Program-made: the position numbers and the translations under genes
The notes under the pieces: model-generated
The model's database searches: none
What the model saw: the letters and a program-made list of their open reading frames with translations, nothing else
Told to the model about the DNA's origin: nothing
Source: an uncultured Pirellulaceae bacterium
GTDB lineage: Bacteria > Planctomycetota > Planctomycetia > Pirellulales > Pirellulaceae
NCBI GenBank assembly: GCA_934255105.1
Contig: CAKQNH010000176.1
Span: forward strand, 1 to 8,162
Reading direction: 5' to 3'
DNA: 8,162 nt
Shown: piece after piece, positions 1 through 7,022 of the stretch
Numbering within the stretch: position 1 is the first letter of the stretch
How the letters are laid out: each line of letters begins with the position of its first letter

Positions 1-76
1 GCACACGGAGTGTGCCTGCTACTTTTTGAACGGCATTGCACCGAAGCACGCAGCCACGGAGCCAAAACCAAACAAA

Positions 77-916
77 ATGGAAATCGGAACCCAACCAGCC
101 CAAGCGGAGAGCCTTTTGCATATGCGCCGCGCAGCGGACAAGAACGTCCAATGCGTATTTAGTGAAGTGCTACGTGGTGTCGGGCGCGCCGGTTTCGCCT
201 CGGCCGAGGAACGCGATACCGCAGCAGGGGAACTCGCACGACCGCTCCAGGATCGCATCCAGCAATCGTGGAAGGATTGGTATCAGACAGCCCAAACCGG
301 ACGCTATGCCGATCCTCAGACCCCGCCCGATCTGGGAGAGAACTTCGGGCAGATTCTGGGGAGAGCCTACGAAGAGGGGGGCTATTCCGCTCCGCATGCT
401 TTCCTAAAAGGTCTCTCGAATGCTGAGCTGACCACCCTGCAGCGCGCCCACCTGCTAGCGGAACCCATCCAGATCGACGGTTTATCGGAAGAGGGGGCGT
501 TGAATTTGCTGCTCCCCTCGGCCACCCAAGTCGATCTAAATCGCGACGGATTGACTCAGTCTGGCGCGGGCTACTTGTTGAGATTTCCAGATAGCACCAC
601 TCCGCCTGCGGTCGTAGAGGCCTGGGAGCAGGCAACCGACGGCATGCCACCGGGTGAGCGGATGACTTACGAGCTGAAAATGAAATTGCCGGTCCTGCTA
701 GCAAATATCGAGGTCGACCCGCAGGGGAAATTCCTGCACCAGCGCTCGCCTGGCGATCCAGATTTTGTCAATCCAATGGACTCGGATAGCTACTCTTTCG
801 ATCGGGTAGCCCAAAGCTGGATGGATCACCTGAACTACCTTAAGAATCAGATCGATCCCGCGCGATATGCAAAGGACATGGAGTTCTGGCAAGCGTTCCA
901 AAGCGCCCTTCGATGA
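77..916 (+). CDS. Hypothetical protein with one EF-hand-like loop
   Basis: I do not recognise the family. From the ATG at 77 the protein has 279 residues, looks soluble and shows no signal peptide or membrane segment. The N-terminal third is rich in charged residues, Ala and Gln and is probably helical (about residues 9-75). A segment at residues 135-175 contains DLNRDG (153-158), which fits the DxNxDG core of EF-hand or dockerin calcium loops; only one such loop is seen. The C-terminal part is acidic and aromatic. The start is uncertain. The frame is open to the left window edge, a TTG lies at 26, and ATGs lie at 77 and 122. The ATG at 122 has the best Shine-Dalgarno (GGAGAG at 106-111), but starting there would cut into an apparently continuous helix. 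The gene ends 26 bases from the convergent ATP-grasp gene. That it is coding is likely because it is the only long uninterrupted frame here; its function is unknown. Confidence 0.68.
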   Translation: MEIGTQPAQAESLLHMRRAADKNVQCVFSEVLRGVGRAGFASAEERDTAAGELARPLQDRIQQSWKDWYQTAQTGRYADPQTPPDLGENFGQILGRAYEEGGYSAPHAFLKGLSNAELTTLQRAHLLAEPIQIDGLSEEGALNLLLPSATQVDLNRDGLTQSGAGYLLRFPDSTTPPAVVEAWEQATDGMPPGERMTYELKMKLPVLLANIEVDPQGKFLHQRSPGDPDFVNPMDSDSYSFDRVAQSWMDHLNYLKNQIDPARYAKDMEFWQAFQSALR

Positions 917-942
917 AGCTTTGGCCAGCGGCCATACAGTGG

Positions 943-2172
943 TTAGGCAGCCATGCGGCGGCGGCGACCAGTTGTCGAGGTCTCTGCAGGTGTGCCCCAA
1001 GCCGTGCGTTTAACAAGCCCGTGAAAGGCAGAGAACAGCTTTTGCATATGAGGCCGCTTGTAGGGGAAGAGCTCAATCGAGTCCATGGCGTGTACCACTG
1101 CACCGCTATCTAGCTCAAACACTAGCAAACTTCCGTCGGGCGTCTCACTACAATCGATCGAATAATAGTCGAGTCCGACGCGCGCATCGATGGCTGCCAA
1201 TGCCCGGCTATGCCGCTCGCCAAACTCCCAATCGAAGCTATCCATAAAGTTGCCCTCGACGGCTCGATTGTCCGCGTTCTCCAGCATGTCCGCGTTGAGG
1301 TAATGCACCATCCAGCGGGGCGACAAAGCCATGTGAGCCGGGTAGGCTCGCCCCGCTATGCAGGCCACGCGGTACTTGCGATACAAATTGTCGTGCCGAC
1401 TGCGATATTCGATAAATGGCGCAATCGAAAACTCGTCCTCGTCATGCGCGGCTAGGTAGTCGTCGAAGTCACTCATCTGCTCGATGCGCTTGAGCCCGTG
1501 CCCGGCATGCGAATTGGCTGGTCGCACCACGGCGGGACCATGTTTCAATTCGCGCATCAACTGCTCAACGAGCTCGTCTCGACCGACTCGCCGCGAAGCG
1601 ACCACGTCTACGCCTTCGATACCAGCCAGCCAATCGCTGAGCCCATCGCGCGACAGCTTGGCGATCTGCAACGGCCGATTCAGGTGCGGTTTGGGCCAAA
1701 ACTGCATGACGCCATCAAGCTGCTTCAAGAGCTGCTGATTGCAGTCCGACTCACATACGGCAACAAAAGCCACGTCGTGTTTGGGGATATCGTGCACCGG
1801 TGGTAAGCCCGCTCCAACATAGAGCAGGTCGAGCGCGATATCGGAATCCTCCAGCAAGAATTCGATTGGCGTATTGGCCATCACTTCGCCTGGCCCCATG
1901 ATCGCCAGCACGCGCACGGCGGGATGCAAGGGGTTGGATCGCAGACGATAGTGCTGCTGCTGCTGCAATGCTTGCCACTGCAATTCGAGTCCAGTTTGGT
2001 GCTGGCCATTGAGTTGATGGACGATGGAGAGATCGAGCATGGCGGCGGCGACACCCTTCCCAGCCTCCACGCGTGCGACCAATTCTCGCGTCACTTGACT
2101 GAGATCGTCGCCGTTAAAGGCCAGACGCATGATATTGGATAACCCGAGTAACAATTGCGGATTGTGGTTCAT
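943..2172 (-). CDS. ATP-grasp (RimK/glutathione-synthetase-like) ligase with helical N-terminus
   Basis: A 409-residue probable ATP-dependent carboxylate-amine/thiol ligase. Residues 1-80 are helical and TPR-like (Leu/Ala spacing, Gln-rich end). Residues 87-140 look like a Rossmann-type pre-ATP-grasp domain (RVLAIMGPGEVMANTP at 87-102). Residues 160-385 carry ATP-grasp features: a strand and glycine-containing flexible loop (PAVVRPANSHAGHGL, 213-227), a second strand pair (APFIEYRS, 251-258; YRKYRVACIAGR, 264-275), and the metal-binding end YYSIDCSETPDG...FELD, with D340, E353 and D355 the likely ligands. The canonical E-x-N is E-x-D here. A basic tail ends the protein. It overlaps the decarboxylase stop by four bases (ATGA) and has a GGAGG Shine-Dalgarno nine bases upstream, so the two are almost certainly co-expressed. 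From memory, similar proteins occur in proteobacteria beside a similar decarboxylase. Substrate unknown; the ATP-grasp fold call is fairly secure, the ligase activity is inferred. Confidence 0.85.
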   Translation of the reverse strand: MNHNPQLLLGLSNIMRLAFNGDDLSQVTRELVARVEAGKGVAAAMLDLSIVHQLNGQHQTGLELQWQALQQQQHYRLRSNPLHPAVRVLAIMGPGEVMANTPIEFLLEDSDIALDLLYVGAGLPPVHDIPKHDVAFVAVCESDCNQQLLKQLDGVMQFWPKPHLNRPLQIAKLSRDGLSDWLAGIEGVDVVASRRVGRDELVEQLMRELKHGPAVVRPANSHAGHGLKRIEQMSDFDDYLAAHDEDEFSIAPFIEYRSRHDNLYRKYRVACIAGRAYPAHMALSPRWMVHYLNADMLENADNRAVEGNFMDSFDWEFGERHSRALAAIDARVGLDYYSIDCSETPDGSLLVFELDSGAVVHAMDSIELFPYKRPHMQKLFSAFHGLVKRTAWGTPAETSTTGRRRRMAA

Positions 2173-3623
2173 GAGCGAGCGCCTCCGAGTTTAATTTCAC
2201 GACCGAATTTTAAAGTTGCATCGCACAAGTCATCGACTTCCACCTGCGATGTGCGATGGTTGAAGATGGCCGCCCGCAGGGCGACCTGTCCGTTGATCTG
2301 CGTGCTCGATGGAGCCACGATGCCAGATTCTTGCAGCGCAATCACCAGCGCTGCATTGAGCTCGTTGACCGCTCGATCGCTGCGATATCGAAAACAGACG
2401 ATGTTCAGTGACACGGGTGCCAACAGTTCCAGTTCGGGCTCGCGGGCGATTCTCTGTTCCAAATAACGCGCCACTTGGCAGGCTCGATCCATCATCTCCC
2501 CCAGCCGATCTGCGCCGTAGACTTGCAGAGTGAACCACACCTTGAGCGCTTTGAAATTGCGCGACAGGTCCGGTCCAAAATCGCATGGCCAGGGTGAGCC
2601 GGCCGACAGGCCTCGCTCGGCGCGGCCCAAGTATGCTGCCGGAGACGCAAAGGTAGCCTGATGCAACCGCCGATCGCGAACCAGCACAAAACCTGCGTCA
2701 TAGGGAACCTGAGCCCACTTATGAAAGTCGAGGGCCAGCGAGTCAGCGCGTTGGATGCCAGCGTAGCACGGCTGGAGTCGTTCGGAGAACATGCCCAGCG
2801 CCCCGCAGGCACCATCGATATGAAACCATATCTCTTCGCGTTGGCAGATATCGGCCAGAGCGTTTAGATCGTCGATTGCTCCCGTATTGATCGTCCCCGC
2901 ATTGCCTACCACACAGAACGGTTGCTTGCCCGCTGCCCGATCCGCAGCGATGGCTTGCTCGAGTGCTTCCATGTCGATTCGCAAGTTCGCATCGACGCCG
3001 ATCGAATGCAAGTTGGCAGAGCCAATACCACTCATATCGAGCGCTTTGGCCAGACAGGCATGCGTCCCCGACGATGCATAGGTCACCAAAGTCTGCGGCT
3101 GAGATTGCAAGCCAGCGCTTCGAACGCCGGGCCCTAAGGCGGCCATGCGCGCTACCAGAATGGCAATGAAGTTGGCCATTGAAGAGCCGGTTACGAACAG
3201 ACCACTAGCGTCGCTAGGAAAACCGAACAGTTCAGCCATCCAGCGCACGACCTGTTGTTCGACGGCGATAGGAATGTGGTCGCGGCCACCCAGATTGGCA
3301 TTCAATCCGGCGGCCAACATCTCGGCCAACATCCCGACAACATTTCCGCCGCCATGCGCCCACCCCATAAACCCTGGATGTGCATTGCCTACGGCGTACG
3401 GCAAAATGTGCTGCTGAAACTCGGCGTAGGCTTCGCTGAGCGGCGTGGAACCGCGAGGCAGTCGAGCGTGAAACCGACCTTCGGTGGCGGCGTCAGCGGG
3501 CTGCCACACGGGTCGTTGTCGGATGTTCGCAATGTAATCCAACATATCGTCGAGCGTCTGATGGCTAAATCGCCGGAACGCATCCCAGTCGGATGGATCG
3601 AGCGAGTGATGATGGTCGAACAA
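2169..3623 (-). CDS. PLP-dependent group II amino acid decarboxylase
   Basis: A 484-residue cytosolic enzyme of the aromatic-L-amino-acid/glutamate (group II, fold-type I) decarboxylase family, expected to remove CO2 from an amino acid to give an amine. Visible landmarks: N-terminal helices with the family-like LDPSDWDAF (8-16) and LDDMLDYI (24-31); HPGFMGWAHGGGN (82-94), in the substrate-pocket region; GLFVTGSSMANF (141-152), which binds the PLP phosphate; H188, the expected ring-stacking histidine; HIDGA (268-272), with D270 pairing to the PLP nitrogen; and DFHKW (299-303), with K302 as the Schiff-base lysine. Length is normal for the family. All catalytic landmarks are present, so it is probably active. 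Substrate choice cannot be called. The start is TTG: an in-frame TAG lies four codons upstream, an AGGA sits seven bases before the TTG, and the first internal ATG (residue 27) would remove conserved sequence. It is the first gene of the unit with the ATP-grasp gene. Confidence 0.92.
   Translation of the reverse strand: MFDHHHSLDPSDWDAFRRFSHQTLDDMLDYIANIRQRPVWQPADAATEGRFHARLPRGSTPLSEAYAEFQQHILPYAVGNAHPGFMGWAHGGGNVVGMLAEMLAAGLNANLGGRDHIPIAVEQQVVRWMAELFGFPSDASGLFVTGSSMANFIAILVARMAALGPGVRSAGLQSQPQTLVTYASSGTHACLAKALDMSGIGSANLHSIGVDANLRIDMEALEQAIAADRAAGKQPFCVVGNAGTINTGAIDDLNALADICQREEIWFHIDGACGALGMFSERLQPCYAGIQRADSLALDFHKWAQVPYDAGFVLVRDRRLHQATFASPAAYLGRAERGLSAGSPWPCDFGPDLSRNFKALKVWFTLQVYGADRLGEMMDRACQVARYLEQRIAREPELELLAPVSLNIVCFRYRSDRAVNELNAALVIALQESGIVAPSSTQINGQVALRAAIFNHRTSQVEVDDLCDATLKFGREIKLGGARS
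2182..2186 (-). promoter_or_regulatory. Ribosome binding site of the ATP-grasp gene
   Basis: GGAGG on the minus strand, nine bases before the ATG and inside the last codons of the decarboxylase gene. Together with the ATGA stop-start overlap it fixes the start at 2172 and indicates translational coupling. Confidence 0.8.
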
Positions 3624-3630
3624 ATTGGCG

Positions 3631-3634
3631 TCCT
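3631..3634 (-). promoter_or_regulatory. Ribosome binding site that supports a TTG start
   Basis: AGGA on the minus strand, seven bases before the TTG at 3623-3621. With the in-frame stop just upstream and no earlier ATG, it decides the decarboxylase start. Confidence 0.7.
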
Positions 3635-3790
3635 ATCCGATGTCTAGACCTTCGCACAATGGTCTATCGGCATATTCAACGCACAGTTCGAGCCAAACTT
3701 TTGTTTCCAGATGATTCAGGGATGATGCAGGCGTCAAGATCTGTTGCTAGCACTCTCCGCGAAACGCTTTACAGCCTCGGCTGCATTTCA

Positions 3791-3813
3791 CCCCTGCCCG
3801 CGCACGGGAGGGG
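3791..3813 (-). terminator. GC-rich hairpin downstream of purM
   Basis: The arms CCCCTGCCCG (3791-3800) and CGGGAGGGG (3805-3813) pair over nine base pairs, with one bulged G and a four-base loop. The hairpin starts 21 bases past the purM stop, where a terminator or mRNA 3'-end stabiliser would sit. No T-run follows on the minus strand, so it is not a textbook intrinsic terminator. Palindromes of the CCCCTCCCG/CGGGAGGGG kind also occur as dispersed intergenic repeats in many bacteria, and this could be one such copy. Confidence 0.45.
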
Positions 3814-3834
3814 ATCCGATGCGTGACGTTAACG

Positions 3835-4896
3835 CTACCCCCAGCGGCTGCGGCCGCTACCGGTAACGGCTCTGCCAATCACCCAACTCTTCATGCCGTG
3901 TGCCGAGGCAATGTCTGTGATGGTCTTGGCGTAAAACGGGTTGACGATAAAGGTCAAGCCAATACCCATATTGAAGACCTGGGTCATCTCGTCGTCGTCG
4001 ATCTGGCCGAGTTGCTGCAACCACGAAAAGACGGCGGGGATCTCCCAGGAACCGCGCTCGAACACTAGGTCGACACCGGGTGGTAGAATCCGCTCAGTAT
4101 TTTCCAACAGCCCACCGCCGGTGATATGCCCAATGCCATGCACGACGTTTTTGACCTTGTAATGTCCCAAGACCTGTCGCACCAAGGCGGAGTAGATCAG
4201 CGTGGGACTCATCAGCGCATCGCCGACCGTCGCCCCCAGCTCGGCGATCCACTGGTCGACCGCTAGACTCGCTTTGTCGAACACAACCTTGCGCACCAGA
4301 CTAAAGCCGTTGGAGTGAAATCCCGACGACTGGACACCGATAACGATATCGTCGGCGGCAATTTGCTTACCAGAAATCAAGTTGCGTTTTTCTGCCACGC
4401 CGACACAGAAGCCGGCCAGGTCGTAATCATCGTCCCTGTACAGGTCGGGCATGATGGCGGTTTCCCCCCCCAGCAGCGAACAATCGCCCTGCACGCAGCC
4501 TTGGCTGATGCCGTCGACGATTTGTTCCAGCAGCGGTGGATTATCGCGGCCCATGGCTACGTAATCCAGAAAGAACAGCGGCTCCGCGCCACAGCACAGG
4601 ATGTCATTGACACACATGGCCACCAAGTCGATCCCCACCGTATTATGGCGGCCTAGTAGCTGAGCCACCTTGAGCTTGGTTCCCACGCCGTCGGTGCCCG
4701 CGATCAGCACGGGTTCGCGATAATTTCGCGCGAATAGCGAGGAAGTGAAATCGAGTTGGAATAGGCCGGCAAAACCACCATCGTTGCGGAGCACACGCGG
4801 GCTAAAGGTACGGTGCATCAATTTAGGCAGCCGGGCCATCGCCTGTTCATATAGCTCCAAATCGACGCCGCTATCCTTGTATGTGGTTGGAGTCAT
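3835..4896 (-). CDS. purM: Phosphoribosylformylglycinamidine cyclo-ligase (AIR synthetase)
   Basis: Catalyses the ATP-dependent ring closure of FGAM to aminoimidazole ribonucleotide, the fifth step of de novo purine synthesis, in the cytosol as a dimer. The 353 residues match the usual length (about 345). Family signatures appear in order: YKDSGVD (6-12), GTDGVGTKL (67-75), [17 protein letters not shown] (96-112), [10 protein letters not shown] (141-150), [14 protein letters not shown] (190-203), [10 protein letters not shown] (257-266) and FNMGIG (308-313). The N-terminal ATP-binding and C-terminal AIRS domains are both complete. The start is ATG in the context typical of the family; no clear Shine-Dalgarno precedes it. 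It appears to stand alone, divergent from the permease gene. Its leader could form a long imperfect stem 35-114 bases before the start. An eight-G run (4464-4471) encodes the GGE of the GGET motif and is a potential slippage point, but the frame is intact here. Confidence 0.98.
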   Translation of the reverse strand: MTPTTYKDSGVDLELYEQAMARLPKLMHRTFSPRVLRNDGGFAGLFQLDFTSSLFARNYREPVLIAGTDGVGTKLKVAQLLGRHNTVGIDLVAMCVNDILCCGAEPLFFLDYVAMGRDNPPLLEQIVDGISQGCVQGDCSLLGGETAIMPDLYRDDDYDLAGFCVGVAEKRNLISGKQIAADDIVIGVQSSGFHSNGFSLVRKVVFDKASLAVDQWIAELGATVGDALMSPTLIYSALVRQVLGHYKVKNVVHGIGHITGGGLLENTERILPPGVDLVFERGSWEIPAVFSWLQQLGQIDDDEMTQVFNMGIGLTFIVNPFYAKTITDIASAHGMKSWVIGRAVTGSGRSRWG

Positions 4897-5204
4897 GAGG
4901 GTTCAGCTTGCGAGTATTGCGGGGATTGTCAGTGGGCAGGTTGGAAGCGCGCCACGAGTTTTCGGACAGTTGAGCCGCAATTATGGCCGCTCACTGCCAA
5001 ACTGCCCACTCCCTAGGGAAAGTCAGCGGGAAGGTTTTCTTGACGACCTAACAGGAAAGTGCGTCGCGAATCGACTATATTCGGTGGCAGTTCGCCCCAA
5101 AGGCTCAATGCACGCTACTTGGACTGCCACTTCTCGGCTGGCACCACCTTCCACGCTTCCGCCCTAAATCCGCACTCGCCCTACTCTCACAAGCTACGAT
5201 TTCT
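4897..5204. other. Divergent intergenic region between purM and the permease gene
   Basis: 308 bases with no supported gene; short frames crossing it lack a start context and family resemblance. It should hold promoters for both flanking genes. A TATATT (5076-5081, plus strand) is a fair -10 match about 125 bases before the permease start, but the region 17 bases upstream of it gives no -35. A TTGACG at 5040-5045 is too far from it. The purM-proximal third contains the inverted repeat and degenerate repeat copy listed separately. Confidence 0.5.
4931..5010 (-). repeat. Imperfect inverted repeat in the purM leader, with a diverged repeat copy
   Basis: The arms 4931-4944 and 4997-5010 are complementary at 13 of 14 positions. 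Directly inside, 4967-4975 pairs with 4989-4996 (CAGT-T-GAGC against GCTCACTG, one bulged base), leaving a 13-base apical loop and a 22-base one-sided internal bulge. If transcribed toward purM, this would be a folded leader ending 34 bases before the ATG. Bases 4943-4980 also align with the hairpin at 6936-6974 (opposite strand): 32 identities in 35 aligned columns with four small gaps. The element therefore looks like a diverged copy of the same dispersed repeat. A role in RNA regulation is only a possibility; I recognise no known riboswitch class. Confidence 0.6.
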
Positions 5205-6857
5205 ATGGCCACTCCTCCAAACCTGCCTCATCTCCGCTTGGTCTTTGCACTCATTATGGCCCTAGGCATCGCGGCCGGGTCGCTGGGAATCCCGACGGCC
5301 TGCGCGCAGCCACCGGGCGATGCCCCAACAAATGTCGCTGTCGATGTCGATGCCGCAGCCGCAGCCGCCAGTGGAGCTGTGGCGAATGCATCCACCGCGC
5401 CTGCCTTCGACAATTGGAGGCCGCTGCTGGCGATGGCAGTCGGCGTCTCTGTAGTCCTGTCGCTCATGATCGGCTTGAAAGCACACGCCTTCGTCGCTCT
5501 GATCCTGGGCGCACTGACGATCAGTTGCTTCATTCCGCTGGACGTGGTGGGTTTCGTGAAATCCCCCACGCCACATGTAATTCGCGCAGACGACGGCGCA
5601 CCGGTGGTGATCATCAATCGCGTTACCAACTCACTGGGAAGCGCCGTGGCGGGGATTGGCATTCTGATCGCCATGGCGGCCATTATCGGCAAATGCATGT
5701 TGGTCAGTGGTGCGGCGGATCGGATTGTCAAGTCTTCGCTCAAGGTGTTGGGGGAAAAGCGAGCACCGCTGGCGCTGATGGTCAGCGGTTTCATTCTGTC
5801 GATCCCAGTGTTCTTCGACACCGTGTTTTATCTGCTCGTCCCCCTAGCTCGTGGCCTGTATCGCAACACCGGCAAAAATTACGTGTTGTATCTGGGTGCC
5901 ATCGCCGCAGGTGGAGCGATCACGCATACTCTGGTCCCTCCGACTCCAGGGCCACTGCTGGTGGCCAGCGCCCTGAAAGTCGACATCGGCTTGGTGATGT
6001 TGATCGGTCTGATTGTGGGTGCCCCTTCGGCCGTGGTGGGTTTAGTGGCCGCCGCTTGGCTCAATCGCCGCATGCCTATCGCGATGCGACCGATGCCCGG
6101 TGGCAACATCAACTCTCCCGAAGTCCACGGATTCACCGTCCTACCATCGCTGGCCGCTGCGCTAGTGCCCGTGCTGCTACCCGTGCTGCTGATTACGATC
6201 GACACCGTCTACAAAGCATCGTTGGGGAGCGACCCCTCCGCTGCTCAATTGTATTGGCGTGGCTGGCTGGGATTGGTGGGAGACGCCAATTTTGCGATGG
6301 TGCTAGCCGCCCTATTCGCCATTTTCTTGTGCTGGAAAGTGCAGGGGCACACGCTGCAGCAATTGGCCGATCACGTGGAGGACGCGTTGCTGAGCGGGGG
6401 AGTTATCATCTTGATCACCGCAGCCGGAGGAGCCTTCGGGACGCTCTTGGCCATGACCGAGATTCAGAAATTGATCGAGGCTTGGTTTGCTGGACGGGAA
6501 AGCAGCGGGCTGGTAGTAATCCTAGTCGCCTACGGTCTATCGGCCATTCTGAAGGTCGCACAGGGCTCGAGCACCGTGGCCATGATCGTCGCTTCCTCCC
6601 TGGTGGCTTCCATCGCACTGCCACTGGACGCAGCGGGCACACTCGGGTTTCACATCGCTTATTTAGTCCCTGTGATTGGCTCGGGTTCCTTGATGTGTAG
6701 CTGGATGAACGACTCGGGTTTCTGGGTCTTCGCCAAAATGGGCGTGTTGACAGAAGGCGAAACATTGCGAAGCTGGACTGTATTGCTCAGCATCTTGAGC
6801 GTAGCAGGCTTGTTGATGACTCTGCTGTGCGTGGCTCTAGTTCCCTTTCCCGTTTAA
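5205..6857 (+). CDS. GntP-family permease with N-terminal extension
   Basis: A 550-residue inner-membrane protein of the GntP (gluconate:H+ symporter) family, which imports gluconate or related hydroxy-acids by proton symport. From about residue 70 it is almost continuous hydrophobic helices, roughly twelve. Family-like conserved stretches are SIPVFFDTVFYLLVPLAR (199-216), HTLVPPTPGPL (241-251), AQGSSTVAM (452-460) and MNDSGFWVF (501-509). Ordinary members are about 440-460 residues; the excess lies at the N-terminus. Residues 1-34 look like a cleavable signal peptide (basic residue, hydrophobic core, ACA before Q35), and residues 36-68 are a low-complexity Ala/Val/Asp stretch. Residues 115-140 also form a polar loop between helices. 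The ATG at 5205 has only a weak Shine-Dalgarno; starting at Met18 would destroy the basic n-region. No kinase or catabolic gene is adjacent, so the substrate is open. The gene is probably monocistronic, since the next gene lies 165 bases on beyond a large hairpin. Confidence 0.92.
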   Translation: MATPPNLPHLRLVFALIMALGIAAGSLGIPTACAQPPGDAPTNVAVDVDAAAAAASGAVANASTAPAFDNWRPLLAMAVGVSVVLSLMIGLKAHAFVALILGALTISCFIPLDVVGFVKSPTPHVIRADDGAPVVIINRVTNSLGSAVAGIGILIAMAAIIGKCMLVSGAADRIVKSSLKVLGEKRAPLALMVSGFILSIPVFFDTVFYLLVPLARGLYRNTGKNYVLYLGAIAAGGAITHTLVPPTPGPLLVASALKVDIGLVMLIGLIVGAPSAVVGLVAAAWLNRRMPIAMRPMPGGNINSPEVHGFTVLPSLAAALVPVLLPVLLITIDTVYKASLGSDPSAAQLYWRGWLGLVGDANFAMVLAALFAIFLCWKVQGHTLQQLADHVEDALLSGGVIILITAAGGAFGTLLAMTEIQKLIEAWFAGRESSGLVVILVAYGLSAILKVAQGSSTVAMIVASSLVASIALPLDAAGTLGFHIAYLVPVIGSGSLMCSWMNDSGFWVFAKMGVLTEGETLRSWTVLLSILSVAGLLMTLLCVALVPFPV

Positions 6858-6913
6858 CCCAGATTATTCTTAATGCGTATAGGCGGAGAGTTTTTGGATT
6901 TGCAATTCTCAAA

Positions 6914-6981
6914 TCTTAGCGGAACTCGCCAAGGCTTTCGGCTCAAGGGACTGCCGAAACTCTTGGCGAGTTCCGCTAAGA
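6914..6981. repeat. Near-perfect 29-bp inverted repeat (palindromic intergenic element)
   Basis: The arms 6914-6942 and 6953-6981 match at 27 of 29 positions: 20 paired bases, a two-base mismatch and 7 more pairs, around a 10-base loop. This is far longer than an intrinsic terminator and has no T-run after it. It lies 56 bases past the permease stop and 41 before the next ATG. A shorter match to the outer end of the element (TTATTCTTA then GCG) appears as an extra copy at 6864-6876. Its sequence resembles the purM-leader element in reverse orientation. It is best read as a REP/MITE-like dispersed palindrome that may also end or protect permease mRNA. Confidence 0.85.
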
Positions 6982-7022
6982 ATAAATTCACAGCCTAGCA
7001 GCGTCAGCAAGGACCTTTGACC

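Larger units (their letters stand above)
3624..3834. other. Intergenic region between purM and the decarboxylase gene
   Basis: About 211 bases without a credible gene. The purM-proximal end holds a GC-rich hairpin (listed separately). The rest should carry the promoter of the decarboxylase/ATP-grasp unit. The only -35-like hexamer I see is TTGACG on the minus strand (3737-3732), and the hexamer 17 bases downstream (TCATCT) is a poor -10, so no promoter is claimed. Confidence 0.5.

Noticed and set aside
922..934. Small hairpin TGGCC-AGC-GGCCA between the convergent genes as a bidirectional terminator
   Set aside because: Only five base pairs with a three-base loop and no T-run on either strand; too weak to call.
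113..1050. Shared 12-mer CTTTTGCATATG near 114 and near 1038
   Set aside because: The match ends at once on both sides, and both copies lie inside unrelated coding regions; taken as chance.
1498..1806. Plus-strand open frames inside the ATP-grasp gene
   Set aside because: Antisense shadows; the minus-strand frame has recognisable domains and a good ribosome binding site.
3732..3737. TTGACG as a -35 box for the decarboxylase unit
   Set aside because: The hexamer 17 bases downstream matches the -10 consensus at only two of six positions.
5302..5307. Lipoprotein signal (Cys32) in the permease N-terminus
   Set aside because: The residues before the Cys (PTA) do not fit a lipobox; an ACA-Q signal peptidase I site fits better.
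5228..5821. Minus-strand open frame opposite the permease gene
   Set aside because: The composition is an antisense mirror of Ala-rich membrane helices, with no independent start signal.
5414..6700. Long 428-codon open frame overlapping the permease gene
   Set aside because: Its translation is Arg/Ser/His-rich with no family features; it is the +1-shifted shadow of a GC-rich permease gene.
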